Source of the DNA: Tetrastigma voinierianum
Taxonomy: Eukaryota; Streptophyta; Magnoliopsida; Vitales; Vitaceae
Direction: 5' to 3'
NCBI GenBank assembly: GCA_016808115.1
Contig: JAEQBH010001834.1
Coordinates: 434,001 to 498,000, forward strand
DNA: 64,000 bases
The position numbers and the translations under genes are program-made. This document shows positions 24,060 to 35,895 of this stretch, piece by piece. The first letter of the stretch is position 1. The number at the start of each line of letters is the position of its first letter. The notes beneath the pieces were generated by a model. The model worked only from the letters and a program-made list of their open reading frames with translations. It made no database searches and was not told the origin of the DNA.

Positions 24060-24765
24060 CCTAATCATGAAAGAAGCATCGAAAAGAAGTTCAAATGGTT
24101 AAATGCGTTTTATATATGTTATATCGATAGCTTTTGTGTTTCCAAGACATGTGGTTACCAAGAAAGGTGGATTCACCGTAATCGAAATGAAAATAATGAA
24201 CTTATTCATAAGAACTCCGTGGATGATGGAGGGTTTGTATCGACTACGTAAAATTGAATACCGCAAACTTAAAGGATCATTTTCCCTACCTTTCATCGAT
24301 CAAATGGTTTGATAGGTTGCAGGACACTTTATGTTTGTTATTGATACTCCTGGATATAACCAAATAGCTATCAGACCAAGATCGTGAGAAACCACTTTAT
24401 GCCCATTCGCATACTTTTGTTTAGAAGACACATAGTCTGACTGTAATGCCCCGTAATCTTCCAAAGATCCATGGTGTCTATATTTTCTGGATCTAAAGGT
24501 ATAGCTTTTCTATGGATCTCATGATGATTTTATGTTGTATGGATCCGCTTTTGAACAATGCCTCGCATAACCTGGGACTCCGCATTTCAAAGGTGCAAAG
24601 ACAAAATCTAGCTCGAATTGGGAAATGCCATTTTATGGTTGGCAAAAGGGATTGTCTTTTGGGCACATGGTTTCGCAATGTGGCTTGAAGTAGACCAAGC
24701 AAAGGCTTCAATTATAAGAGATCTTAATGCTAACGCACTATAGTCAAGGGAATCAAGTTTGTGAC
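24060..24765 (+). pseudogene. Reverse transcriptase domain of element C
   Basis: In order, across several frames: PRHVVTKKGGFTVIE, the IEYRKLKGSFSLPFIDQMV block, GYNQIAI, then ATFQ-like remnants. SHDDFMLYGSAFEQCLA follows, the palm motif, where the family has F-M-D-D-F; the Asp-Asp pair survives here but the Met is His. Next come NWEMPFYGWQKGLSFGHMVS-like and FYRRFIRDFSKIAKPLCRLL at the connection. All are the Athila/Tat versions of RT motifs. Multiple frameshifts and stops show it is dead. The enzyme copies element RNA into DNA in the virus-like particle. Confidence 0.8.
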
Positions 24766-25320
24766 ATGTCGGATTTTATAGAAGATTTATCAGAGATTTC
24801 TCAAAAATTGCCAAACCACTATGCAGATTGCTGGAGAAAGATAGTAAGTTTTATTTTGATGAATCCTACCAGAAAGCATTTGAAGAAATCAAATCCAGAC
24901 TAGTGGAAGCTCCCATCATGGCAAAACCGCATTGGAAATTTGTGAGAATTTGAGATCATGTGATGCTGATTGCAGAATGGGAGCCATCGATACGTAAAGA
25001 TGAAAGTGTTCAAGGCCATCTACTATGCTAGCAAAACCTTAATAGTATTGTTGAATAAGAAAAATTGCTCTACTACTGAAAAGGATGTGCTGGCGGGCTA
25101 GTGTTTGCATGTGAAAAATTCAGCTATATATTTGGGTCCCATGTTGTTATAATACACCGATTTGGCAACAATTAACATTAATGGCGGCAAAAGAAGGGAA
25201 GCAAAGCCAAGATTGATCAGTGGGTATTATTATTGTTGCAGGAATTTGATTTGTAGTTCAAAGACAAGAAGGGCAAGTGGGTAATGTGGGATAGCTGATC
25301 ACTTGTCAAGAGTAGAGAAA
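24766..25320 (+). pseudogene. RT connection and RNase H domain of element C
   Basis: FYRRFIRDFSKIAKPLCRLL with EKDSKFYFDESYQKAFEEIK and APIMAKP is the thumb/connection. RNase H remnants follow: KVFKAIYYASKTL, EKDVLAG, KFSYIFGSHVVI, and FDL...DKKGKW near 25247-25280. The first catalytic Asp region (C-D-A-S) is lost in a frame break. RNase H would remove the RNA strand of the RNA-DNA hybrid. Confidence 0.7.
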
Positions 25321-25559
25321 CTCCCCGTACAAGAAAAGCAAGAGAATATAGTAAAAATTTTAGATGAGCAAGATCATGTTATTACCCAATCACCCTGTAA
25401 GGCTTGATATTGTGAATTTTTAGCTCAGGGAATTATGCCACTGCATTCAGCTACCAATAGAGAAAAGGTTAAGGACTCCACTGTTGTGTACTACATCCGG
25501 GATGATCCATATTTGTTTAAAAAAGAGTGAGCTGATCTGATTATAAGGAGGTGTAAGGT

Positions 25560-26600
25560 CGTAAAGTGAGCAAAGCAAGATTTTGCTGGAATGTCATGCA
25601 TCACCTTATATGTGAGGACACTTTGCAGGAGATAAACAACCCACAAATACTCCTCCATCAGGATTTTAATTGGCTCACAATTTTTAAGGACCGTTTTGAA
25701 ATAGGTAAAGTTGTGTGATCAATGCCAAAGAATGGGAACATCAAGAAAAGGCATGAGATGCCCCAAGGTATCCTGTGGTGCAACGAGCTGATGTATGAGG
25801 AATGGATCTATGGGGCCTTTTCCAGCTTTTCATTTGGAAATATGATACATCTAATGTGGATTATGTATCAAACGGGTAGAAGCAGCAAATTGTCCCAAGA
25901 ATGATGCCAATAATAAATACAAGGGTTTCCTTAGCAAAGAAATATTCTAGTAGATTCTGGGACAATTCCAGAACTATTATTAGTGATGGAGGAAGCCATT
26001 TTGCAAATAAGGTGTTTGACAAACTCAAGGAGGTAGATATGGTATTAAAATACATTATGAGCTTGGCTTATCATCCTCAAACAAATGGGCAAGCCGGAAA
26101 TTAAATGTAGAAATAAAGAAAATTGAAAAGACTCGGTGAGTTCTAGCAGAAAGATTGGTCTTTAGTTGATGATGCATTATGGCATACAAGACCGGCTTTA
26201 AAACTCCTGTATTGGAATGTCCCCATACGACTTGAGTCTTTGGAAACCAATATGTCACCTCCTCTTGAACTGAATACAAAGCCATGCGGCTATCAAATTA
26301 ACTTCGATTTCAAAATTTAAAAGGAAGGTGAGACTTCAACTCGAATGAACTGAAGAATCGAGAACGAAGCCTATGATAATGCTAGAATATACAAGGACAA
26401 AACAAAGAAATGAGAAGATTTAAAGTTGATTAGTGAGGAAAGAGTTCAGAGTGGTGAGATCGTGTCATTGCTTAACTCCGAGATTAAGATTATTTCTGTG
26501 GAAGTTGAAATCAAAATGGAGGGACCATATACAAGAAGCTGGCACTATCTTTGGAGCGTTAGAATAATTCAGGATCGATGTCAAGAATCAGTTAATGGGG
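25560..26600 (+). pseudogene. Integrase domain of element C
   Basis: Zinc-binding remnants include ECHASPY with GHFAGD (25593-25640) and a NGNIKKRHEMPQ segment (25732-25765). Core: RFWDNSRTIISDGGSHFANK (25957-26013) contains the second catalytic Asp, and YHPQTNGQA follows. The normal Glu after GQA is Gly-Asn and a stop comes next, so the D-D-E triad is broken. The C-terminal part reads KDWSLVDDALWHTRPALKL, then IRLES and PLELNTKPCGY, the Athila/Tat form. Integrase inserts the cDNA into chromosomes. A dozen or so indels make this a pseudogene. Confidence 0.8.
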
Positions 26601-27589
26601 ATTAAACACTATCTCAAATAGGAGAAAGAAAATAAGAACTTCACTTATAGAACTGAAAGAGAAGGCTTAAAATAAATAGTCCAAATAAAGACTCAAAATG
26701 TATGTACCTTCGCGGGAGGTAACCCATATTGATTTTTTTTTTTAGTTTCTTATATAGATTTCAAATTTTTTTATTACGTTAATTTTTTTTTTTTAGTTCT
26801 AAATATGATTCTAGAAATTGCTAGGGTTAGTATTAGATTAATTTAATCCTTTTTGATTGTTACAATATGCGATGAAGAATCAAATGCACTACAAAGAGGA
26901 AGGAACAAACCTTGACTACCCAAGACTCTTACTGTGACGTAGCAACTCGAAAAAGTGGGGAGTACATTTCTCCCTACATATATTTCTCTAGAAAATTGAA
27001 TAGAATACATTTTGGAATTGCCGTGTGGGAATGGGATTAAATGGATGCTAAGAATGAAAGTTAATAGTGAGGAAAAGTCATTCATTATCAAATTGTAATG
27101 TACTAAGTCATGAATTAGATTTTATGTCTCATTGTGAAATTGGTAATAATGCATGTAATGATTGTGGTCGCGATAAGAACAATTCCTTCAAAAGAGTGGT
27201 GAGGGTTGTTATACAACTCAACTAGGCATAGTACAGACCATGTCGCACTGATGATAACTTGTTCTCACATACTTTACTTATGTCGCGACAACAAGAATAA
27301 GTCACACATTAAAGGTATGAAGCTACCGCGCTTTTAATTTTGCCCTAAATTTAATGACAACACACAATCGCAACCTGAATTTAAGTCGCGACAAGCGCAA
27401 ATAAATGAAGTAATAAAGAGCCCACAATAATAATTGAATTGCAACTGTTGAGAAACTCCCTCCACTATCATCTACTTCCTTGAATCAAATACAACCATTC
27501 ATCTTCGTGATATTCTCCTCGGTTCTCAATTCGTAAACCCTAAACCGAACTTCTTCCTAAAACCTTCCGATTTCTCTAATGGTCGAACC
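26601..27589 (+). other. Non-coding stretch between pol and ORF2 of element C
   Basis: Starts with a GCGGGAGGTAACCCA-like block (26713-26728) and T-rich runs, the usual spacer after pol in Athila elements. GTCGCGAC-type palindromes reappear at 27169-27395, echoing the LTR. No gene seen. Confidence 0.55.
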
Positions 27590-28745
27590 TTCAACCCTCA
27601 TCCCAAACCTGAGCGAAATCATGGAGGAGTATACCTAGACCGAAGGGGAAGTCTTATCCTGAACCCGAAAGCGGAGAACAGCCATCTAACAAACTGGGTT
27701 CAACCGGGGCCATAAAGCAACAGAGGAAAAGGGAAAAGAAAAATGGAAGACGAAGAAGAGGAAGATGAGTTATCTTTAAGAAGCTTCTCCGTCTCGAAAG
27801 CACTATGTTGGAAAGGGGTCGTAGGGAGAAAGAGGCTTCAAATCAACCATCTCTCCTTTCTCAAGGAATTAATAGAGCAAAGAGGTCGGGAGAATTCCGC
27901 AAAACATCAAAAAGTCCGGGATATGCAAAGCAAAGAGTTCGAGAATTTTACTCCAACTGTTGGAAGGAAGGAGAACTCGTGATACGAGGAGTTTGGGTGC
28001 CTTATGGAGCGAAGACTATTAATGAAATGTATGGAATGGAAGGGCGAAAGAATGGATCAAAATTCAAGAAGCTGATGAACAACCCTAACCGTGAGAAGAT
28101 CGCAAGAAAATTGACAGGTGGTAAAGGGTAGTGGAAGAAAGGAAAAGGAGAGCAAAAGACCCTGAGCAGGGGAGATTTGACAAAAGAGGCAAAGGTGTGG
28201 TTCTACTTCCTGGCCTCTGTTATGGTCCCTACCACATGTCCCCGTACAAGAAGAGAACAAGAAGTGTCCTTTCTCTATGCTATAATCAAGGGTTACAAGA
28301 TTGATGCTGAAATTCATTTATTGAAAATTTATAATGAGGTACCATGAAGGAATAAAGAGGTTTGATCCCCATCCACGACTCATCACAAGGTTATGCTTTA
28401 GTGGCCGGTGTGAAAGGAACGTAAGTTAAGAAGAAGAATGCCCAAAATGTCACCACTACTGGCGTAAGTGAGCAAAGGGCCCAGAACTTCAAAGAAAAAA
28501 GGTATAATAGAAGCAGATTCGGAGAGAAGAAGATGATAATACAAGGCAGAAGAGGACACACTCTCGCTGCGCATCGTGAAGAAGAAGATCTCAAGCGCAT
28601 CCGTAAGAGAATACCTTCTTATATTTGCCGATGATGAGAACAAGGTTATGGAAATCCTATAGATTTTTCAACCCCACTGGCCAGCTCTCCCCCTTTAAGG
28701 AACAGTGATTTCAGAGAACCTGGTGAAAGCTCTAGGGGAGCCTAG
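27590..28745 (+). pseudogene. Athila ORF2-like ('putative plant transposon protein') region
   Basis: The frame near 27900-28320 gives SPGYAKQRVREFYSNCWKEG, VIRGVWVPYGAKTINEMYGM, LTKEAKVWFYFLASVMVPTT and FLYAIIKGYKIDAEIHL. This pattern (V-R-E-F-Y, then V-R-G-V-x-V, then a hydrophobic L-Y-A-I block) is the domain found after pol in Athila-type elements, sometimes called env-like by position. Its function is unknown. I see no signal peptide or membrane anchor within the recognised block. Several stops interrupt it downstream of 28130. Confidence 0.65.
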
Positions 28746-29555
28746 GAGAATAATCAAATAATGGAAATGCTAAGTTCCATTCAGAAGAGTATGGAAGAAA
28801 GAGAAGAGCAATGGAACCTCCAGCAAAAGTTCAGAGAAGAGGTTTATGAAAAAGAATTAAAGAGAAGGGATCAAATAATGGGAAGAGGAGATGAAATGTA
28901 AGAGAAGAAGTATATGAAGCTGAGATGAAAAGAAGAGATCAACAATGGGAAGAAGAGATGAGCAGAAGGGAGGAGCAGATGAAAAAGATCCTGGAGCATC
29001 AAGAGGAAAAATTTAAGAAGGAAATGGAGGAAAGGGATCAAGATCTACTGAAGAAGTTAAAGCTAAGCCATGAATCATTCTACAACAATCAGTATGATCG
29101 TGATTCTCAGCTCTTAAAACTCATAAAGGAAAGGGATTTAGATCAAGAAGCCAAGACTAAGGAGCAGATCAAGGGATTCAAGTTCCTATATATGTCAATG
29201 TTCAAGGATTTCGAGAAAAGGATGAAGGACAGAGATCAAGAGCTGGACGACAAGGATGCCTTCAGAAGAAAGGTCTGGCTTGAAAATTTGGATTTGATCA
29301 ATAACAATCTTTCCAAATTTTTAGAAGTCATGATTGAAATGGAACGCACAACGAACACACTAGGCACGAGACAGATGATCTGAACAAGAAGATTGATCTC
29401 ATAAATGAATTAATCCTTGAAGAACAAATAGAAAGGGAGAATGACAAGAAGAAGAAGAGAATGGAAATGAAATTCCCCAAATTCTCTCCTAGTTTGGCTA
29501 CTCTCGATCTGGATCCCCCCAACATCTTTGCTCCTCCCCCAAAAAGAAAAAGATG
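28746..29555 (+). CDS. Coiled-coil ORF of element C
   Basis: The open stretch 28925-29383 (152 codons) is dense in E, K, R, Q and D with heptad-like spacing: EEEMSRREEQMKKILEHQEE, DLLKKLKLSHESFYNN, MFKDFEKRMKDRDQELDD. The same character starts upstream near 28760 (MEERE, QEREEVYE-like) and continues after one frameshift to 29555 (KKKRMEMKFPKFSPSLATLD). It is probably the C-terminal part of the ORF2 product, a self-associating protein. It is one of the longest uninterrupted coding stretches in the window, which may be due simply to its A/G-rich composition. Function unknown. Confidence 0.45.
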
Positions 29556-31275
29556 ATCCTCCCATTGATTTATCCTTCTTTTCCCCTCTTCCTTATTGTT
29601 GTTCTCAACTGTTGCATAACATCATGAATAAAACAAGAAAATTTGTGAAAAAGGAAATGTTTGCTTGCTTGCAGTTAGTTGTATTGTATTTTTGTTGCTT
29701 GACTTGTTAGGAGAATAACATTAGGATTTAGTTCAAGAATGAAAATGTTGAAATATCATAATCTGAGCTAGTTGAAGTAGTTTGACTAGGAGATAAACTT
29801 GAACACAAATAATTGCAGAATCAGGGCATGAATAAAGGAACTGGAATTAGGAGTATTTACTGTCCCTTTTAAATTCACTTTTAGTTAAAAAATGGGAAAT
29901 TGGTTATTAGTCGATGGAACAAAAAATACTTGGTTAAAATAACAAGTGGACAAAGGAATAAGTACAAGTCTTGAAGAAATAATAATACATTAATAACAAA
30001 ACTTATGAAACTTTGATGTGAATTAGGAGTATCTTCTCCGGAATTCAGATTTAGAGTCCATACCCTAAACTTGTTTGATTATTGATTGAGGCGAAATCCT
30101 AGGTGAAAATAACCAATGTGAAATGATAAGAGGCCATCTTTCGCGCCTTTGAGCCCCTCTTTTTAAGCCTACTCATCAAAAATATGCTTAAGCATATTCT
30201 CTAGTTCCTGATTTGAGCCAAATGAGCCTTATTTCTTCAATAAATAGCAATTGAAAACCGAAATTCCCTTCCTTGCAATAAACCTGCAGTAAAGAACCCA
30301 AATTATCCAGTTTCTAGTTCATAAAAGTTTAGTATAAAGGAAGAAATAAGTTTGGGGGAATAGTATTCCCAAATTTTGACAAGAAGGGTCAAGAAGAAAG
30401 GAAGGTGGTTAGTGAAATAGTGGAATAAGTTTGTCTTGTGGCCTATTTCCTTGAACAATTAAGCTCAGAGGGTGTTTTTTAAATACCTAGCATCCTAATG
30501 CCAACTGTACGGGAGTTGCTAGCCCCAAAGTTCCTAAGAGTAATAGAAAGCCTAAGAAGACAAAACATGCACTATCTCCAAATCTTAGAAAAATAAAAGC
30601 AAAAGAGTTAAAGAACAAAAGAATCTCACTGAATAAAGTACACATGGAAGTTGAAACTCCATAAAAAGAATCTGCGAGAATCAGCTAAGATCGAGGAGAA
30701 TCGTGAAGGAACAAGGAAGAAAAAGGAAAAAAGCTGGAGGCAACAATGTAGAGACAAGATGGAACCGGGTAATTTTATAACCTAAATTTTTCCACTATCT
30801 ACCTTAATTACCTAAGCCCAACATTACAAGCCTCGAGTTCCCATTGATTTTCAAGGCTGAATTTACTCTTACATTAGGTGGAGATCAATATGAAAAACAA
30901 GCATATGGGACTTTGATAAATAGTCTAAGAAAACTCCCAGAAGATTAACTTAATTCAACATAAAGATGAAAAGGATTGATGACCTGCACACACACACAGA
31001 ACAAGACTTGTTAAATAAACTGTTTAAATACATTAGTTTATCAAGAAATTTTGTAATAGAAGTACACTATGCCTTGTTCTTTAAAATTCAAACTCAAATT
31101 TGAAATAATAGTGATATCTCTTAATCTATATCAAGGGTGGAATGAGAAAAAGACTGTGGAATAAATCAGAAAAATGTCCTTTAAAAAATTTTCTAGTTTA
31201 TTTGTTCGAGGACAAACAATTTCTTCTCTTTTCTTTGCTCGGGGACAAGCAAAATTTTAAGTTCTGGGGGGAATT
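29556..31275 (+). other. 3' non-coding region and polypurine tract of element C
   Basis: A-rich sequence without coding potential. It ends TTCTGGGGGGAATT directly before the TGATGAGTCC of the 3' LTR, which is the polypurine tract (31263-31275). A short CA run lies near 30990. Confidence 0.6.
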
Positions 31276-34118
31276 TGATGAGTCCAAAACTCATTACATT
31301 TTTTAATCCATTTTCGAGTTTATAATGAGAATAATGATGAATTGTCTCATAAACCGATAATTAACTCAAATTCTAATTTGCAGGAAAATACAATAGAAAA
31401 TCAAATTTTAGCAAAAATCATAAGAAATCACCAGCAGCACTACATAAAGTAAAATCGGAAGTAAGCTCAATGTGAAGTGCGCCTAAAGAATTTCAAGTCA
31501 AGACATCAACAAATTTGGCTTTGAAGAAGAAATCGAAGAGTTACTGCCGGAAGTCATGGATCAAGAAGGAAGTTGAGACAAAATGACTTGGCCGAGATTA
31601 AAAGAAGCAACTAAAGGAAGAAGCTATGTCGCGACACATTAGCGATGTCGCTACACCAAAAGGAGATAAATGATGTCGTGGATGCCACTTCAAGGTCGCG
31701 ACACAAGGAGCTGTCTACAGCTTTCACAAGAACAGCCGCCTCAAGTAAAAGAAGTCGCGAACTAATTTTGAAAGAAAGGACTGATGCCAATTTTGACAAA
31801 GAATGAAGAATAACACCAAAGTCGCAATGTAAACCCAAATCCGACGCACCAATAATTAATGAAGAAGGTACATGATGTCGCCGACACCACTTCCGAGGTC
31901 ACATGCACTGAAAGCTTAGCAAGAGATACGGCGGTCGACACCGGCCAGAAGTTGCGACAAAAGATTTTCAAAGAGACTGAACATAGAGGTCGCGATAGTT
32001 GGAAGAGATAGCGACATCAACACCGGACCGTAAGATGTCGCCACGCCCTTCAAAGGTCGCGACATCACCGGCAGACATGGTCGCTACATCATTCAAAGGG
32101 TCGCGAAGCATCGCGATAGCGGAAAGAAGGTCACGACGCTAATATCCAGCGGTCGACATCGCATCCAAGGGTGTTAGCCGCGTCACCAGATAAAAAAGCT
32201 TCGCTTACAAAGAACAGAAAACTAAGTCGCGACATATGATCAAGTCGACCAAAAGAGATCATAATGCAGAAGGTGGTCGCGACGTATGATTGAAGTCGCG
32301 ACATCAAAACACCATAAGCGTATCAAAGGAAGTCGCGACGTGAAAGAGAGGTCGCGAGCATCAGTTTCAAGGTCGTGGATACAAATGGAGTCAGCGACAT
32401 GAACAAACTAATGGGCCACGATTTCAAAACCCACAAGGAAGTGCATCGGGGTTAGCCCAACTCAGAACCCTATAAATGTACCGCTACAGAAGGAAAGCAA
32501 ATTCTCGCGCCTAAAGAGAAGTCCTGCAGCCTAAGGCTCGGTATTTAATTTTATGTTTCTTTTTCTTTGTTTTGCCGCTATTTTAGATTAGATTAGAGCA
32601 GATTTTTATTTCATTTGAATTTCTGATCCCGATGTTAGTTGTTGAAGTTGAAGTCGAATGCATCGTTATTTTCTTTAAATTATCAGCTCGGTTCGCTTTG
32701 AAGTCCAAACAAATTTTGGAATTCAAACGCCCAGCTTTAATTTACAAAGTGGTTCTTTGATCGTGAGCTACCGTTAGTGTAATGAAGTAATTTAGAAACC
32801 CACCTTCCGCTTGAATCTTTCTCTATTTCCCTCATTGTTAGAACCAATCTTTCCTCAAGTAAATTTATTAGAGTACTTCAACTCGCTTGGAATTTGTTTG
32901 CCGGTTTTGTTTATTTTTGTATCCTCGATCCAAATATCGTTGTCCTATACCTGCATTAGGGATTCGTTTCATGCTCGATTTCCGTGAGGCCCTCAGTGAC
33001 ACAGAGAAGGTATCTCGATAAATATTGAACAATTTCAAGGGTATGCTGTAACCTAATATTGGGGGATCTAATGAGCTCTGTGAATTTTAATCGAGCAATC
33101 TTCTCTTCTCACTTGAAACCGAGAATGAGTTGAATGACTTATCGCTAAAATGAGCAGAGTCTTCCCTCGATTCGAATAGTAAGTTCAATCCCGTGTTAGC
33201 AAGGATCTAATCAAGGAAAGAATGAATCGTTTCCAATTTTGAGGATGAGAAACTAAAGATGTAAACCTACTGCTTAGCCTAAGTGTCTTAGAGCTAAGGT
33301 TTACATCCATGTTTTGGGTATGAAGTATTGAAAAAGAAAAATACCAGAACAAGGCATTCCGTATTAAAGTAGTTATCTAATCCTCTGTCTTCGAAAGAAA
33401 CAGAGAAGATTAGATGATGAAATGTGTCATTAAGGAGAGATCCACATGGCATTACCATCTTCCTTGGACGGATTCTAAATCTGAGGTTCATGAAGCAAAG
33501 TTACAGAGTTGTCTGCAGGAATTGATGTTTCACAATAGTTGTATTTTCAATGCTCCCTTTAAAAGCTAACTGATCAGTCCAATTCTTTAATTTTTTTTAT
33601 TTCTTTTATTTTCAGCATGATTTCATTTTGATTTAGTTTACATATCTTTATTCTTTCATTATTTTAGAGGTTGTTAGGGATATATCAATTGCAAATCATA
33701 GTCCAAATAGTATAGAGCTTGAGTAGTCAGGGTAGTTGATTGAGAATTCTTGAGATCTCTGTGGGATCGATATCTGGACTTAAATCCACTTTATTACTTG
33801 TTCGACCTCGTACACTCAAGTGCATCATGGATCAAAACCATAAAGAAATTTATCTACTCTTAAGAAACCCGCTTTTAATCAAGATAATTGTAAAGAAATA
33901 TAACAAACAGTTTCATGGCATTCGCCGGTCGAGGATTAGATAATAGTCCTATGGTAATAATGCTATAAATTTGTGCGATGTTTTGAATCCATCACTCACA
34001 CTTACATTAGTGGAGGACGACTCTAACAAGCCAAAGCGCTATTGGCCGGGATTAGATATTAGTCCTTGCAATGACGTCATAAATTTGTGTATGTTCTTAG
34101 GTTGGGTGAACAAGTTTC
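31276..34118 (+). repeat. 3' LTR of element C
   Basis: Same order as the 5' LTR. GTCGCGAC palindromes at 31626-32360, TATAAATG at 32471, and the long matching block from 32500 to 33900. Many indels separate the two LTRs. It is followed by PBS-like sites, which a normal 3' LTR should not have (see findings). Confidence 0.8.
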
Positions 34119-34136
34119 TGGCGCCATTGCCGGGGA
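33915..34136 (+). other. Three Asp-type primer-binding-like sites at the right end of element C
   Basis: Sites near 33915-33934 (TGGCATTCGCCGGTCGAGGA), 34035-34051 (GCGCTATTGGCCGGGA) and 34119-34136 (TGGCGCCATTGCCGGGGA). The last is one base from the usual Athila site complementary to the 3' end of the Asp tRNA. Each is followed by GATTAGATA. Confidence 0.7.
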
Positions 34137-34804
34137 TTAGATAGTAGTTTATAAAGGGCATGAATTCTAGCCATGTGAAGAAAAGATAATGCATGTATAG
34201 TTGCTATATATAGAAGCATAGAATATATTCATATGATGACAAGAGATATGTGAAAACACTCTTTATGGGGATGAGAATAATGGATAGTGAATATCTCATA
34301 TGCATACATGATAACACTAGTTATTCATGTATATGAGATATGTACTGAAAATGTAATAAAACTAATTGCTTGCTTATGACCAAGTAGATGGATACGCATT
34401 GGCTTCTGCAAAGATACGTGATATAGCTGGCCCTATTTGGTTGATGACATGGACCCTGCTTTAGTCATACAAGAAAGGCGTATAGAGATCAATGTCTTCA
34501 GATAGTGATAGTACCTTTCGTACATATTAGCTTCTTTCTTCCCCTTTATCCACTTTTTGAATATGCAGCATGAAACATGTAAAAAGAGATAAAGTGATAT
34601 TGATAAATAAATATGAATCATAAACATAGGGAAGTAATTTGTAAAATATAATGCAAATATAAATACCTAATAGTCATTAATACTAAGTGACTAAAATGAT
34701 ATGGAATTTGATAGATAAAGATAGGAAGAAGAGCAATATGAGAGTAACATAAATGAATTAAATTATTTTAATTGTGGTAAGTTCTGGAATTCATCAGGAA
34801 TTTA

Positions 34805-34843
<39 letters not shown>

Positions 34844-35562
34844 TAGCAAGTTGCATGAGTATTAGAATGTGATGATCATGGTCAATGGCCACCTTAGCGA
34901 TAGGTGCTCACCTACAGTATTTCTATTTAACGTTTTATTTTGAGCAATATGTTGTATATAAACTTTTGGGTACAATGATAAGGATTTGTAAATAATATGT
35001 AAGTAATATTTTGAACACCTAAAATATTAGGGTATGATAGTGTGGTTTTGTAATATATGTTAAATTATATGATTATATTTTAAGGAATGTTTTAGAACTG
35101 CTTAGTTAATCAGGTTTAAAGTCTATAGTTTCGTGAACCCTTTCCTAACACAAAGGTGCCCCAAGCCAGTGGTGTCACACACTAACCTCCCGCGGCAACG
35201 CAAATTTCTACAAAGAACATCACCAACATCTCTAATGGCCACAACTCCTTGGACTCTAGGTAGCCCTCCAAACCCAGGTAAGTTTTTTTCCCTTACTTTT
35301 CTTCAAAATTTTATGTTTTTCTTCCATTCTTCAAATTTAAATATCCATAATTTCGATGCATATTTCGAAATTTCAGTGATATTTCACCAAAAAATCATCA
35401 TCTTCATCCCAATTAGTACATTTTGTTGAAATTTCTCTTCAAACCTTTTTTTTTTGAAATTTTGTTGAAATTTACTGACATTGATGGAAATTCTGCCCTT
35501 CGAAATTTCTTTTGCATATTTCTTTGAAAATCGGTGGTCGATAGAAGGGATTCCTTTCAAAA
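34137..35562. other. Intergenic AT-rich DNA with an exon-like piece
   Basis: Contains an (AT)n run (34809-34840). A coding-looking stretch at about 35133-35275 (RCPKPVVSHTNLPRQRKFLQ, MATTPWTLGSPPNPG) ends at a good 5' splice site (CCAG|GTAAGT). The family is not recognised, and no partner exon could be joined with confidence. Confidence 0.35.
34809..34840. repeat. (AT)n microsatellite
   Basis: A run of about 16 AT units. Confidence 0.9.
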
Positions 35563-35895
35563 TTGTTATCCTTTGACAATGTGTCAATGTCAGCACTTGA
35601 AATTATTGAGTTTGTCAAAGCTGCAGATTGTTATCCAACTGTTTCAATTTGTTACCGAATCCTATTAACGATGTTGATGACTGTAGCATCCGCCGAAAAA
35701 AGTTTTTCAAAGTTAAAATTATTGAAATCCTACTTGAGGTTGTCAATGTCACAAGAAAGATTGAATGGTCTAGCAATTTTATGTATTGGGAAAAATATGT
35801 TAGAAAATATAGATGTTGATTCTATTATCAATGATTTTGCATCTAGAAATGCTCGAAGACAATGTTTTTTATTAACATTTGTATGCTTAATCTAA
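35563..35895 (+). pseudogene. hAT transposase C-terminal dimerisation domain (zf-MYM1-like type), orphan fragment
   Basis: The ORF reads SALEIIEFVKAADCYPTVSI, RILLTMLMTVASAEKSFSKL, KLLKSYLRLSMSQERLNGLA and NDFASRNARR. In hAT proteins of the zf-MYM1/TTF type the C terminus has T-V-A-S-A-E-R-S-F-S-K-L-K-x-I-K...M-x-Q-x-R-L-x-x-L-A, and nearly every conserved position is present. The frame is open to a natural stop. The BED/TTF finger and catalytic core are not found upstream, so it is a truncated copy. It is better preserved than the other hAT relics here. Confidence 0.8.

Larger units (their letters stand above)
18382..34118 (+). mobile_element. Element C: Athila/Tat-like Ty3/Gypsy retrotransposon, degenerate
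   Basis: Direct LTRs (18382 to about 21123; 31276 to about 34118) begin with the same TGATGAGTCCAAAAC and share their whole order of blocks. The primer sites match the Asp tRNA type used by Athila/Tat. Pol domains occur in Ty3/Gypsy order: protease, RT, RNase H, integrase. An extra ORF region of the Athila kind (ORF2 or env position) and a coiled-coil ORF precede the polypurine tract. At 15.7 kb it is in the range of large Athila/Tat elements. Every domain carries stops and frameshifts, and the LTRs have many indels, so it is old. ACTAG precedes the left LTR. Confidence 0.85.
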
